This document shows, piece by piece, positions 16,459 through 26,062 of a DNA stretch of 38,659 nucleotides (positions within the stretch are counted from its first letter, which is position 1; every line of letters begins with the position of its first letter). The notes under the pieces were generated by a model. The model worked only from the letters and a program-made list of their open reading frames with translations. It did no database searches and was not told the DNA's origin. A program made the translations under genes and the position numbers. Origin of the DNA: Nitrospinae bacterium RIFCSPLOWO2_12_39_16 (lineage in GTDB: Bacteria; Nitrospinota; Nitrospinia; UBA9942); NCBI GenBank assembly GCA_001805005.1, contig MHDO01000096.1, forward strand, positions 1 through 38,659, in the 5' to 3' direction.

Positions 16459-17553
16459 ATGCCAAAACAGAGAACATTTGACCCAATAATTTTAGTAAGT
16501 ACTATTGCCTTAATAGTAATAGGCATCGTTATGGTTTACAGCTCCAGCGCAGTGATAGCAATGCAGAGGTATCATGATCCGCAGTTTTTTCTGAAGCGTC
16601 ATTTAATGTGGCTGATACTTGGTTTAATTTCTATGGTGGCAGTGGCGAGGATAGATTATAGAAAAATTATTAAACTAACTTATCCATTACTTGTCTTTTC
16701 CATTGTTTTGCTGATTTTGGTTTTTATGCCATATTTCAGTAAAGAAGTTGGGGGTGCAAGGAGATGGCTCAGTTTCTGGGCTTTTTCGTTTCAGCCTGCA
16801 GAACTGGTAAAATTCTCAATGATATTATTTTTAACCTATTCTTTGGTTAAGAGAAAGGATTATCTGCAGGACTTTACATACGGCTATCTTCCGAATTTAG
16901 TAGTAATAGGCGTATTTTTTATATTGATTATTGTCCAGCCTGACCTCGGTAGTGTTGTGGTTATGTCAATTGTGGCATTTATACTCATGGCTGCTGCAGG
17001 TGTAAGGTTCTCATTTTTATTTTCTACGGTTTTGATGATGATTCCATTTCTATACATGGCGATATTCAGAGTTGGATATAGAAAGAAGAGGATTATGGCT
17101 TTCCTTGACCCATGGAACGACCCTCTGGGTACAGGCTTTCAGACAATTCAGTCTCTTTTGGCATTCGGGAGGGGAGGGGTTCTTGGTCTTGGGCTTGGTG
17201 AAGGGAAACAGAAGCTATTTTATCTCCCAGAGCCTCATACAGATTTTGTTTTTTCAGTGATTGGTGAAGAGCTTGGTTTTATAGGCATTTCAGCAGTGCT
17301 CTCTCTCTTTCTTATATTGATATGGAGAGGTATCAGGGTATCTCTTAGGTCCCCTGACCTTTATGGGACATATCTATCACTTGGGATTACACTTACAATA
17401 GGGATTCAGGCGGTTATAAATATGGGGATGGCGGCAGGACTTTTGCCAACAAAGGGATTGCCTCTGCCGTTTATCAGTGTAGGAGGATCATCACTCCTTA
17501 TTTCTATGGTAAGCATTGGTGTATTGTTAAATATATCGGAGCATTCAGCATGA
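16459..17553 (+). CDS. ftsW: Septal peptidoglycan polymerase FtsW (SEDS)
   Basis: SEDS protein with ~10 TMs; GGARRWLSFWAFSFQPAELVKF, FVFSVIGEELGFIG, GLLPTKGLPLPFISVGGSSLL. Confidence 0.96.
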   Translation: MPKQRTFDPIILVSTIALIVIGIVMVYSSSAVIAMQRYHDPQFFLKRHLMWLILGLISMVAVARIDYRKIIKLTYPLLVFSIVLLILVFMPYFSKEVGGARRWLSFWAFSFQPAELVKFSMILFLTYSLVKRKDYLQDFTYGYLPNLVVIGVFFILIIVQPDLGSVVVMSIVAFILMAAAGVRFSFLFSTVLMMIPFLYMAIFRVGYRKKRIMAFLDPWNDPLGTGFQTIQSLLAFGRGGVLGLGLGEGKQKLFYLPEPHTDFVFSVIGEELGFIGISAVLSLFLILIWRGIRVSLRSPDLYGTYLSLGITLTIGIQAVINMGMAAGLLPTKGLPLPFISVGGSSLLISMVSIGVLLNISEHSA

Positions 17554-18770
17554 AAGTTTTAATTGCAGGCGGAGGAACTGGAGGGCATCTATTTCCTGGC
17601 ATAGCAATAGCAGAGGAATTCAAAAGGAGAGAAGATACATCCCAAATGCTATTTGTGGGGACTAAGAAGGGAATTGAAAGCAGTGTCATCCCAAATGAAG
17701 GATATGAAGTTAAATATATCTCATCAGAGGGTTTAAAGGGGAAAGGGATTTTTAAAAAAATGAAATCCTTTTGTAAGATACCCATTGGAATTATACAGTC
17801 TATTAAAATATTGAATAGCTTTAGACCTGATATTGTTATTGGAGTCGGGGGTTATGCCTCTGGACCTGTTGGTGCTGCATCACTCCTTCTTGGTTATCCC
17901 CTTGTCATACAGGAGCAGAATCTTTTTCCTGGATTTACAAACAGGATGCTTGGGAGATTTGCAAATTTGATATTTATATCCTTTGATGAAACAAGAAAGT
18001 TTTTTAGCGGGAGAAGGGTATGTTTGACAGGAAACCCAATAAGGAGGGGGATTGTTGAATGCGGAATGCGGAATGCGGAATTTAAATTACAATTCAGCAC
18101 TCCGAATTCCTCAATCTTCACGGATAAGTTTACTATATTAACTTTTGGTGGGAGTCAGGGGGCACATAGTATAAATAAGGCTATGGTTGATGGATTGAAA
18201 TATCTTACTAAATTTAAGGACTTAATTTTTATTATACATCAGACAGGGAAAACAGATTTTGAGTTTGTAAAGAAGGCTTATGACAAGATGGGTTTTGAAT
18301 CTGAGGTAGTTCCCTTTATTAATAATATGGCTGATTCATACAGGAAGGCAGACCTCGTTATATGCCGTGCCGGGGCAACTACTATATCAGAGATTACAGC
18401 ATGCGGTAAGGCAGCTATATTAATTCCATTTCCATTTGCTATTAACAGTCATCAGGATATGAACGCCGCTGTCTTAAAAGACCATGAAGCGGCAGAAATG
18501 ATTATAGAAAGGGATTTGAGTGGCGAAGTGCTGGCAAATAAGATTTTATTTCTCATGCAGAACAGGGCAAACCTTTTTAAAATGGAATACGAAAGCAGAA
18601 AGATGGGCAAACCAAATGCAGCAAAGGAGATAGTGGAATACTGCTATAAGTTAATAAAAAAAGGGGTTAAGGGGTCAAGTGATTTCACTCGAACCCACGA
18701 ATCCTCGAACCCTCTAATCCTGTTTTTATTATGTTCAGAAAAACAAGACACATACATTTTGTCGGCATAG
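17550..18770 (+). CDS. murG: UDP-GlcNAc transferase MurG (C-terminal tail likely repeat-derived)
   Basis: [60 protein letters not shown]. Confidence 0.95.
   Translation: MKVLIAGGGTGGHLFPGIAIAEEFKRREDTSQMLFVGTKKGIESSVIPNEGYEVKYISSEGLKGKGIFKKMKSFCKIPIGIIQSIKILNSFRPDIVIGVGGYASGPVGAASLLLGYPLVIQEQNLFPGFTNRMLGRFANLIFISFDETRKFFSGRRVCLTGNPIRRGIVECGMRNAEFKLQFSTPNSSIFTDKFTILTFGGSQGAHSINKAMVDGLKYLTKFKDLIFIIHQTGKTDFEFVKKAYDKMGFESEVVPFINNMADSYRKADLVICRAGATTISEITACGKAAILIPFPFAINSHQDMNAAVLKDHEAAEMIIERDLSGEVLANKILFLMQNRANLFKMEYESRKMGKPNAAKEIVEYCYKLIKKGVKGSSDFTRTHESSNPLILFLLCSEKQDTYILSA
18056..18117. repeat. GGAATGC / GCACTCC quasi-palindrome inside murG, in frame
   Basis: tgaatgcggaatgcggaatgcggaatttaaattacaattcagcactccgaattcctca. 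Confidence 0.85.
18662..18724. repeat. GGGGTTAAGGGGTCAAG / TCGAACCC element at murG-murC junction
   Basis: aggggttaaggggtcaagtgatttcactcgaacccacgaatcctcgaaccctctaatcctg. Confidence 0.8.
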
Positions 18771-20101
18771 GCGGGTCAGGGATGAGCGGTATAGCCGAGG
18801 TGCTTTTAAATCTTGGCTATAAAGTCAGCGGCTCAGACCTCTCACAATCTGAGGCTGTCAAACGCCTTACAGGTATTGGTGCAGCTGTATTTATGGGGCA
18901 TAAGGCTTCCAATGTAAATGGTGCTGAAGTAGTTGTTGTTTCATCTGCAGTATCTCCTGACAATGAGGAGGTAGTGGTTGCAAAGAAAAAACTTATACCT
19001 GTAATACCAAGGGCAGAGATGCTGGCAGAGTTGATGAGGCTGAAATATAGTATTGCAGTGGCAGGTGCACACGGCAAGACTACTACTACATCTATGGTCT
19101 CATCAGTCCTCTATGCAGGAGGACTTGATCCAACAGTGGTTATAGGCGGAAGGGTGAATAGTATAGGCAGTGGTGCAAAACTTGGACAGGGTGATTTTCT
19201 TGTAGCAGAGGCGGATGAGAGTGACGGCTCCTTTTTAAAACTTACACCGACAATTGCAGTAGTTACAACAATAGATGCAGAGCACCTTGATCATTATGGC
19301 GATATGGAAGAAATCAAAAAGGCATTCTTAAAATTTATAAATAAGGTTCCATTTTATGGCTCGTCAGTCCTCTGCCTTGACCAGGAGCATATTCAGTCAA
19401 TTATTCCACATGTAGAGAAGCGATTCATTACTTATGGATTCAGTAGTCAGGCTGAATATAATGCAGGGAATATAAAATTTTCAGGCAGGACAACCATGTT
19501 TACCGCACTGAGAAGGCAGAAGATATTAGGTGAGATAAAACTTAATATTCCCGGGATGCATAATATATATAATTCTATGGCAGCCATTGCAGTCGGTCTT
19601 GAGCTGGACATGGATTTTGGTTCTATAAAAAGAGGACTGGAGGAGTTCAGTGGTGTCCAGAGGAGATTTCAGGTAAAAGGGGAGGCAGATGGTGTAATGG
19701 TAGTTGATGATTATGGCCATCATCCTGCTGAGATTAAGGCAACACTCAAGGCAGCAAGGGACGGGTGGAAAGATAAAAGACTGATAACTGTATTTCAGCC
19801 TCACCGTTATACAAGGACGAGAGACCTTCTTAAAGATTTTTATACTGCCTTTTATGACTCGGATTCATTGATTATAACTGATATATATCCTGCCGGTGAG
19901 AAGCCTATTGATGGGATAAATGCAAAGTTGATTTACGAAGGAGTGAGGGGGCATGGGCATAGGGATGTGGTTTTCATAGGAGATAAAGAGGAGATAGCTC
20001 CATATCTGTCAAAAAAGGTAAAAGAGGGGGATATAGTGATTACACTCGGTGCAGGAGATGTGTGGAAGATAGGAGAAGAGTTTCTTCATGGAAAATTATA
20101 A
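18731..20101 (+). CDS. murC: UDP-MurNAc:L-Ala ligase
   Basis: [49 protein letters not shown]. Confidence 0.97.
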   Translation: MFRKTRHIHFVGIGGSGMSGIAEVLLNLGYKVSGSDLSQSEAVKRLTGIGAAVFMGHKASNVNGAEVVVVSSAVSPDNEEVVVAKKKLIPVIPRAEMLAELMRLKYSIAVAGAHGKTTTTSMVSSVLYAGGLDPTVVIGGRVNSIGSGAKLGQGDFLVAEADESDGSFLKLTPTIAVVTTIDAEHLDHYGDMEEIKKAFLKFINKVPFYGSSVLCLDQEHIQSIIPHVEKRFITYGFSSQAEYNAGNIKFSGRTTMFTALRRQKILGEIKLNIPGMHNIYNSMAAIAVGLELDMDFGSIKRGLEEFSGVQRRFQVKGEADGVMVVDDYGHHPAEIKATLKAARDGWKDKRLITVFQPHRYTRTRDLLKDFYTAFYDSDSLIITDIYPAGEKPIDGINAKLIYEGVRGHGHRDVVFIGDKEEIAPYLSKKVKEGDIVITLGAGDVWKIGEEFLHGKL

Positions 20102-20103
20102 AA

Positions 20104-20182
20104 ATTTCAGAACACGAATTGCATGAATGGACGAATGGAACGAATGAAAAATAAAATAAAAATTAAACGTGTTCAGGTTTTT
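20104..20182. repeat. CACGAAT-family element at murC-murB junction
   Basis: atttcagaacacgaattgcatgaatggacgaatggaacgaatg...attaaacgtgttcaggtt. Confidence 0.8.
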
Positions 20183-20187
20183 GTTCA

Positions 20188-21138
20188 TTGAAAACTGAAA
20201 GATTAAAAATTATTTTTAAGGATGTGAGAGGTGAGAAGAAGTTTAATGAGCTAATGCGAAATTACACCTCGTTTCGTATCGGCGGAGATGCTGATTTATT
20301 AATTTTTCCTGAGAATATAGATGATTTAAAAAATGTTCTTTGTATATGCCATGATAAAAAAATACCATTATTTATCCTTGGTTTTGGAACAAATCTTCTG
20401 ATAAAGGACGGCGGTATAAGAGGGGTGGTTGTAAGTTTGAATGAAGGTTTCAATTATATTTCTGATTTAGGATTTCTGATTTCGGATTTTAAATTCCAAA
20501 TCCAAAATCCTAAATTCAAAATTATTAGGGCAGGTGCTGGCGCAGGTTTGCAGGTATTAGTCAACTTCGCCCTTAAGAATGAGTTAGCAGGAATGGAATT
20601 TGCGGTTGGAATACCGGGTTCTGTAGGTGGGGCTGTGATAATGAATGCCGGGATAAGGGATGGCGAGATGAAGGATATAGTTAAATCAGTAAAGATTATG
20701 ACAGATGATGGAGAGACAAAAGTTTTAAAGAATGAGGATATCGGCTTTTCATACAGGAATTCAGATTTTCCAGAAGGCTCGGTGGTATTGGAGACAGATA
20801 TTGTTTTAAAAAATGGAAATAGTAGAGATATAAAAAAAATGATGAAATTATTAATAGCTGATAGAAAATCAAAACAGCCCCTATCTTCATACTGTGCTGG
20901 TTCTGTATTTAAAAATCCTCCAAATGACTTTGCAGGGAGGCTCATAGAATTGGCAGGTCTTAAGGCTTTTAGCATTGGAGATGCGGCAGTATCAGAGGTT
21001 CATTCAAATTTTATAGTGAACAGAGGGAAGGCTGCTGCGAGCGATGTTTTAAGACTAATTGAGATTATAAAAGAGAGGGTTTTTACAAAGACAGGCATCT
21101 CATTAGAGGAAGAGATTAAGATTGTGGGAGAAGATTAG
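20188..21138 (+). CDS. murB: UDP-N-acetylenolpyruvoylglucosamine reductase (TTG start)
   Basis: NYTSFRIGGDADLLIFP, GFGTNLLIKDGGIRGVVV, GIPGSVGGAVIMNAG, YRNSDFP, CAGSVFKNP, VHSNFIVN. Confidence 0.95.
   Translation: MKTERLKIIFKDVRGEKKFNELMRNYTSFRIGGDADLLIFPENIDDLKNVLCICHDKKIPLFILGFGTNLLIKDGGIRGVVVSLNEGFNYISDLGFLISDFKFQIQNPKFKIIRAGAGAGLQVLVNFALKNELAGMEFAVGIPGSVGGAVIMNAGIRDGEMKDIVKSVKIMTDDGETKVLKNEDIGFSYRNSDFPEGSVVLETDIVLKNGNSRDIKKMMKLLIADRKSKQPLSSYCAGSVFKNPPNDFAGRLIELAGLKAFSIGDAAVSEVHSNFIVNRGKAAASDVLRLIEIIKERVFTKTGISLEEEIKIVGED
20461..20523. repeat. GATTTAGGATTTCTGATTTCGGATTTT / CCAAATCCAAAATCC quasi-palindrome inside murB, in frame
   Basis: tctgatttaggatttctgatttcggattttaaattccaaatccaaaatcctaaattcaaaatt. 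Confidence 0.9.
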
Positions 21139-22053
21139 ATGGATTTAAAAGATAAGAAGATTGGTGTCCTCATGGGTGGCATGTCTTCTGAGAGGGAAAT
21201 ATCACTTAAGACCGGCACGGCTATTTGTAATGCTTTGAAAGAGACTGGATACAATGTTGTGTCCATTGATGTGGGAAAGGATATTGCCAAAAAGATAGCT
21301 GATGAAAAGATAGATGTTGCATTTATTGCCCTTCATGGCAAATATGGTGAAGATGGAACTGTGCAGGGCATACTGGAAATAATGGGAATCCCCTATACAG
21401 GTTCAGGTGTTCTTGGAAGTGCTGTCTCAATGAATAAGGTTATATCAAAAGAGCTCTTTGAAAGGCATGGGATTCCAACACCAACCTATGAAGTTATATA
21501 TAAGAAGGATTACAGAAAAGGGCATAAATTTATGACAGGCTTTCCTCTTATAGTTAAGCCTGCCAATGGAGGGTCCACAATAGGAGTTAATGTCGTAGAT
21601 AACATCGGCATCCTTGATTCGGCAATATATGATGCCTTTAAGTTTGATGATTATATTCTGATTGAGAAATTTATAGATGGAATAGTTCTTACTGCCGGGG
21701 TATTGGAGGATATGGCATTGCCTGTAATTGAGGTCTGTCCCAAAAAAGGTTTTTATGATTATGAGTCAAAATATACACCAGGCATGACAGAGTATTTTAT
21801 TCCAGCGAGGATTGATAAAAAAAAAACAGAAGAGTGCCAGAAACTTGCACTCAAGTGTCATAAAGTTCTGAGATGTAGGGGAATTACGAGAACAGACATG
21901 ATTATGGATAAGGGACAGAATATTTTTGTATTGGAAATAAATACGATACCAGGGATGACAGCTACTTCTCTCATTCCAATGGCGGCAAGGGCAGCAGGGA
22001 TAGAATTTAAAGCTCTTTTAATTAAGGCACTGGAGATGGCAGTAAGGGTATGA
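21139..22053 (+). CDS. ddl: D-alanine--D-alanine ligase
   Basis: GGMSSEREISLKTG, FIALHGKYGEDGTVQGILE, PYTGSGVLGSA, EINTIPGMTATSLIPMAARAAG. Confidence 0.96.
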   Translation: MDLKDKKIGVLMGGMSSEREISLKTGTAICNALKETGYNVVSIDVGKDIAKKIADEKIDVAFIALHGKYGEDGTVQGILEIMGIPYTGSGVLGSAVSMNKVISKELFERHGIPTPTYEVIYKKDYRKGHKFMTGFPLIVKPANGGSTIGVNVVDNIGILDSAIYDAFKFDDYILIEKFIDGIVLTAGVLEDMALPVIEVCPKKGFYDYESKYTPGMTEYFIPARIDKKKTEECQKLALKCHKVLRCRGITRTDMIMDKGQNIFVLEINTIPGMTATSLIPMAARAAGIEFKALLIKALEMAVRV

Positions 22054-22937
22054 GAACTTCAACATTTGTAAAAATTAAATCATACAGGGGGACATATACG
22101 GGTGCAGGTGCTGTTATCGCGAGAAGGAAAAAGATACAGCGTATAAAATCTGCAGCATTATCACTGTTCAGATGGGCAACTTTTTTATCGTTTGGTTGTT
22201 TTATTGTAGTGGGAGGGTATAGGGGTTACAGATATGTAATGGCGTCACCTTATTTTGATATTTCGGATATAACAATTGATGGGAATATAAATTTTAAGAG
22301 AGATGATATACTCTCAGTAGCCGATATAGAGATTGGTCAAAATATATTTTCAGTTAATATAGGGGAGGTTTATAAAAGGATTAAAGGTAATCCGTGGATA
22401 AAGGATGTATCAGTAAAAAAGGAGATGCCTGATAGGTTAAAAATAAAGATAAATGAGAGAGAACCTGTGGCAGTTTTAAAATCAAATGAGCTCTATCTGA
22501 TAGACGATGAGGGTGTGGTGTTGGCAAAACCGAATGGAGAGTCAGACATGAGTTTTCCGGTAATTGTTAAGCTAATGGATTTAAAATATGAGATAGGTGA
22601 TAGGGTAAATTCTGAAGATGTCTTCAATGGCATAAATATATGGGAGAGGCTGAAAGGGGTTAAATTAAATATTGGAGAATCACCTTTGGAAGACAACATA
22701 ACCACAATTGAACCCCTTGGTTATGATAAAGCTAAAATAAATTTAAGAAATACAAACAGCTATATTGTTATCAATGGTGAAGATACTAATAAAAAATTTC
22801 AGCATCTTCAGGTGGTGATGAATTTACTAAATGAAAATACCCCCTTATTAAAAGGGAAGAAGACAGGGGAGATGATGGAATTAGACTATATAGATTTATC
22901 ATTTAGGGATAAAGTAATTGTTAAATACAGAGATTGA
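22050..22937 (+). CDS. ftsQ: Cell division protein FtsQ (POTRA)
   Basis: N-terminal TM, POTRA-like FDISDITIDGNINFKRDDIL...GNPWIKDVSVKKEMPDRLKIKINEREPVA; between ddl and ftsA. Confidence 0.9.
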   Translation: MRTSTFVKIKSYRGTYTGAGAVIARRKKIQRIKSAALSLFRWATFLSFGCFIVVGGYRGYRYVMASPYFDISDITIDGNINFKRDDILSVADIEIGQNIFSVNIGEVYKRIKGNPWIKDVSVKKEMPDRLKIKINEREPVAVLKSNELYLIDDEGVVLAKPNGESDMSFPVIVKLMDLKYEIGDRVNSEDVFNGINIWERLKGVKLNIGESPLEDNITTIEPLGYDKAKINLRNTNSYIVINGEDTNKKFQHLQVVMNLLNENTPLLKGKKTGEMMELDYIDLSFRDKVIVKYRD

Positions 22938-23004
22938 AGATTGACTATTGAAGATTGAGAAATCTTTATTAATATTCAATTTTAAATATTCAATATTCAA
23001 TTAG
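22931..23004. repeat. GAAGATTGA / TCAATATTC quasi-palindrome at ftsQ-ftsA junction
   Basis: agattgaagattgactattgaagattgagaaatctttattaatattcaattttaaatattcaatattcaatt. Confidence 0.85.
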
Positions 23005-23019
23005 AAAGGAGGTGAGAAA

Positions 23020-24252
23020 TTGCCAAAAGATGAAAATATAATTGCAGGACTTGATATCGGAACAACAAAGATATGCTGCATTATTGGTGAGGCGAGGGAT
23101 GAAAAGGAAGTGGATATAATAGGGATAGGGACCCATCCATCAAGGGGTTTGAGAAAAGGAGTTGTTGTCAATATAGAGAGCACTGTAGAATCAATAAAGG
23201 GGGCAGTGGAAGAGGCGGAATTGATGGCAGGCTGTGAGATTGACTCTGTATATGTTGGTATAGCAGGTGGGCATATTAAGGGATTTAACAGTCATGGCGT
23301 AATAGCGGTGAAGAATAAAGAGGTTAGCCAGTTTGATATTGACAGGGTTCTTGAGGCCGCCCAGGCTGTGGCAATACCGCCAGACAGAGAGGTAATTCAT
23401 ATAATTCCGCAGGAATACATACTTGATGAACAGGAGGGCATTAGAGAGCCTCTCGGTATGTCAGGGGTAAGGCTTGAGGCAAAGGTGCATATCGTTACAG
23501 GTGCGGTAACATCTGCCCAGAATATAGTAAGGAGTGTCAATAAGGCAGGGCTTGAGGTGAAGGATATAGTTCTTGAACCTCTTGCATCAAGCGATGCAGT
23601 GCTTGACAGGGATGAAAAAGAGCTTGGTGTGGCAATGGTAGATATAGGCGGAGGGACATCTGACCTGGCAATATTTTTTGAGGAGAGCATAAAACATACA
23701 TCGGTTCTTGCCATAGGCGGAAATCATATTACAAATGACATTGCCATAGGGCTTCGCACTCCGCAGGCAGAAGCAGAAAAAATAAAAAAGACTTACGGCT
23801 GTGCAATGACTGCCCTTGTAAGAAAAGATGATACTATTGAGGTTCCGAGCACAGGTGGAAGAGAATCAAGAATCCTCTCCCGCCAGATTTTGAGTGAGAT
23901 AATCGAACCGAGGGTAGAGGAGATGTTTCATCTTATAAAAAGGGAGGTAGAAATAAGCGGTTTCTCTGAGTTGATTGCATCAGGGGTAGTTCTTACAGGC
24001 GGGGCTGCGAGTATGGAAGGAATAACAGATTTGGCAGAGAAAATATTTAAACTGCCTGTAAGGAGAGGATTCCCTAAAGGAATTGGCGGATTAGTGGATG
24101 TGGTAAGCAGTCCGATGTATGCAACAAGTGTAGGACTGATTCTCTTTGGTTTGAAGAACCATCAGCATGGAAAGAAACCAAAGCTCATTGATAGAAATCT
24201 CTTTGATAAGATATTTGACCGAATGAAGGGATGGGTGGAGGATTTTTTTTAG
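23020..24252 (+). CDS. ftsA: Cell division protein FtsA (TTG start, strong SD AAAGGAGGTGAG)
   Basis: IAGLDIGTTKICCIIGE, VDIGGGTSDLAIF, LTGGAASMEGI, C-terminal amphipathic LFDKIFDRMKGWVEDFF. Confidence 0.97.
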   Translation: MPKDENIIAGLDIGTTKICCIIGEARDEKEVDIIGIGTHPSRGLRKGVVVNIESTVESIKGAVEEAELMAGCEIDSVYVGIAGGHIKGFNSHGVIAVKNKEVSQFDIDRVLEAAQAVAIPPDREVIHIIPQEYILDEQEGIREPLGMSGVRLEAKVHIVTGAVTSAQNIVRSVNKAGLEVKDIVLEPLASSDAVLDRDEKELGVAMVDIGGGTSDLAIFFEESIKHTSVLAIGGNHITNDIAIGLRTPQAEAEKIKKTYGCAMTALVRKDDTIEVPSTGGRESRILSRQILSEIIEPRVEEMFHLIKREVEISGFSELIASGVVLTGGAASMEGITDLAEKIFKLPVRRGFPKGIGGLVDVVSSPMYATSVGLILFGLKNHQHGKKPKLIDRNLFDKIFDRMKGWVEDFF

Positions 24253-24320
24253 AGATTTACGAATTATAATTTAAAATTTATGTTTTTAAAACCTAAAATC
24301 CTTTTTGGGAGGGCAATAGA

Positions 24321-25487
24321 ATGACTTTTGTATTATCTGATGAATTTGATTATTCGGCAAAGCTTAAAGTAATCGGAATTGGTGGTGGAGGTGGTAATGC
24401 AGTCAGCACAATGATGTCTTCAAAGATAGAGGGGGTGGAGTTTATAGTTATAAATACAGATGCCCAGGTATTGAAGGTATCTCCTGTGTCGTCAAAAATC
24501 CAGATAGGCTCAGAGTTGACAAGGGGGCTTGGTGCAGGGGGCAATCCTGAGATAGGAAAAAAGGCGGCATTAGAAAGTGCCGACCAGATTGCAGATTTTC
24601 TACAGGATGCAGATATGGTCTTTATAACTGCAGGCATGGGCGGTGGAACAGGGACAGGTGCAGCCTCAGTGGTGGCGAAAATTGCAAAGGATAAAGGTGC
24701 ATTGACTGTAGGTGTGGTTACAAAACCGTTCAGCTTTGAGGGGAAGAGGAGGCTGTCACAGGCGGAGGCAGGATTAAAAGTACTGAGAGAGAATGTAGAT
24801 ACACTTATTACAATACCGAATGACAGACTGCTTAATGTTGTTTCAAAGCAGATGTCCTTGAGGGATGCGTTTAGGGTGGCGGATGATGTCCTGAGACAAT
24901 CTGTTAAAGGCATCTCAGAGTTGATTACAATGCCTTGCCTTGTCAATCTTGATTTTGCCGATGTGAAGGCGATTATGACAGGGATGGGACAGGCACTTAT
25001 GGGAACTGGCATTGGCAAGGGTGAGAATAAGGCAGTTGAATCTGCCCAGAATGCAGTTTCAAGCCCACTCCTTGAGGAATCTTCAATAGATGGTGCAAGG
25101 GGTGTATTGATAAATATTATAGGAGGTCCTGGCCTTACAATTCATGATGCCACAGAGGCGTCTTCTATTATCCAGAAGATGGTTCATGAGGATGCAAATA
25201 TTATCTGGGGTGCTGGCATTGATGAAGGTATGGAAGATGAAATGAGGGTTACAGTAATTGCAACAGGCTTTGGTCAGGAGCATCGTCGCGAAATAGAAAG
25301 AGAAGAGAAGGTTCAGAAGTTAAAGGTGGCGGCAGGTGGCGGCAAGGTTATTGATATGCCCGTCCATACAAGTGTCAGACATAAAAAATCAAATGGAGCC
25401 GAACCTGCTACTGATAGGATGGGGCCGCTATTCTCAGGCGAGATGGACTTTGATATTCCTACATTTTTAAGAAGGCAGGCTGATTGA
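24321..25487 (+). CDS. ftsZ: Cell division protein FtsZ
   Basis: [26 protein letters not shown]-terminal tail [11 protein letters not shown]. Confidence 0.98.
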   Translation: MTFVLSDEFDYSAKLKVIGIGGGGGNAVSTMMSSKIEGVEFIVINTDAQVLKVSPVSSKIQIGSELTRGLGAGGNPEIGKKAALESADQIADFLQDADMVFITAGMGGGTGTGAASVVAKIAKDKGALTVGVVTKPFSFEGKRRLSQAEAGLKVLRENVDTLITIPNDRLLNVVSKQMSLRDAFRVADDVLRQSVKGISELITMPCLVNLDFADVKAIMTGMGQALMGTGIGKGENKAVESAQNAVSSPLLEESSIDGARGVLINIIGGPGLTIHDATEASSIIQKMVHEDANIIWGAGIDEGMEDEMRVTVIATGFGQEHRREIEREEKVQKLKVAAGGGKVIDMPVHTSVRHKKSNGAEPATDRMGPLFSGEMDFDIPTFLRRQAD

Positions 25488-25500
25488 GGGGAGGGGTAAG

Positions 25501-25941
25501 TTAGGAAGTCCTAATCTCGTTTTTATCTTTCCTGTGATGGTAAAGTGCATCTATAGTTGATTTAACGGCGAGCTTAGCCTTCTGATTTATCCCTCTGAAT
25601 ATAGAAAGGAGTTTTTCAATATATTCTTGTTCTAAATCCGCAATTATACCTTTACCATCCTTGTATTTTGAAGGAAATTCAGCAATTTTTGTTGGCTGCA
25701 TCTTTTTGACCCCTGAGATCTCGTTAATCTTAAGGAGCAATTCATCTTTGAACAATTCTCCTAACTTATCCTCAAGGAACGCCTGCCGATTTTTCCCTAT
25801 CCCTTTTCTTCCTTTTAAGGTGTCATTTAGGTCAGAGGGTGCCCAGCCCAGTATCTGTGCCAGCTCATTCTGGTTGATACCTTTCTTTTCCATATAAGTA
25901 AGAAGGGCTTCAACAATTGCTCTTTCCATCAGGGTCTTCAT
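25501..25941 (-). CDS. XRE-family helix-turn-helix protein
   Basis: ALLTYMEKKGINQNELAQILGWAPSDLNDTLKGRKGIG, an HTH_XRE-type helix pair. Confidence 0.75.
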   Translation of the reverse strand: MKTLMERAIVEALLTYMEKKGINQNELAQILGWAPSDLNDTLKGRKGIGKNRQAFLEDKLGELFKDELLLKINEISGVKKMQPTKIAEFPSKYKDGKGIIADLEQEYIEKLLSIFRGINQKAKLAVKSTIDALYHHRKDKNEIRTS

Positions 25942-25990
25942 CGCCTTTGAGATTACCCTTTATCAGATGCCAATTCAATTCTCAAATAAA

Positions 25991-26014
25991 GTGAATATCG
26001 TTTGACATATTCAC
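25991..26014. promoter_or_regulatory. Operator-like inverted repeat GTGAATAT-N8-ATATTCAC
   Basis: Perfect 8-bp arms; lies between the XRE gene (-) and the Fic remnant (+). Confidence 0.45.
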
Positions 26015-26062
26015 CATATTAGTGTATTTATATCGAAACCTATTTATACGGAAGTGATTATT

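Noticed and set aside
24350-25018. 222-aa minus ORF antisense to ftsZ, and many similar antisense ORFs (e.g. 15640..16071, 20454..20975, 27328..28107, 30681..31073)
   Set aside because: Overlap confidently assigned genes, low-complexity Ser/Pro/Ile-rich composition, no recognisable domain.
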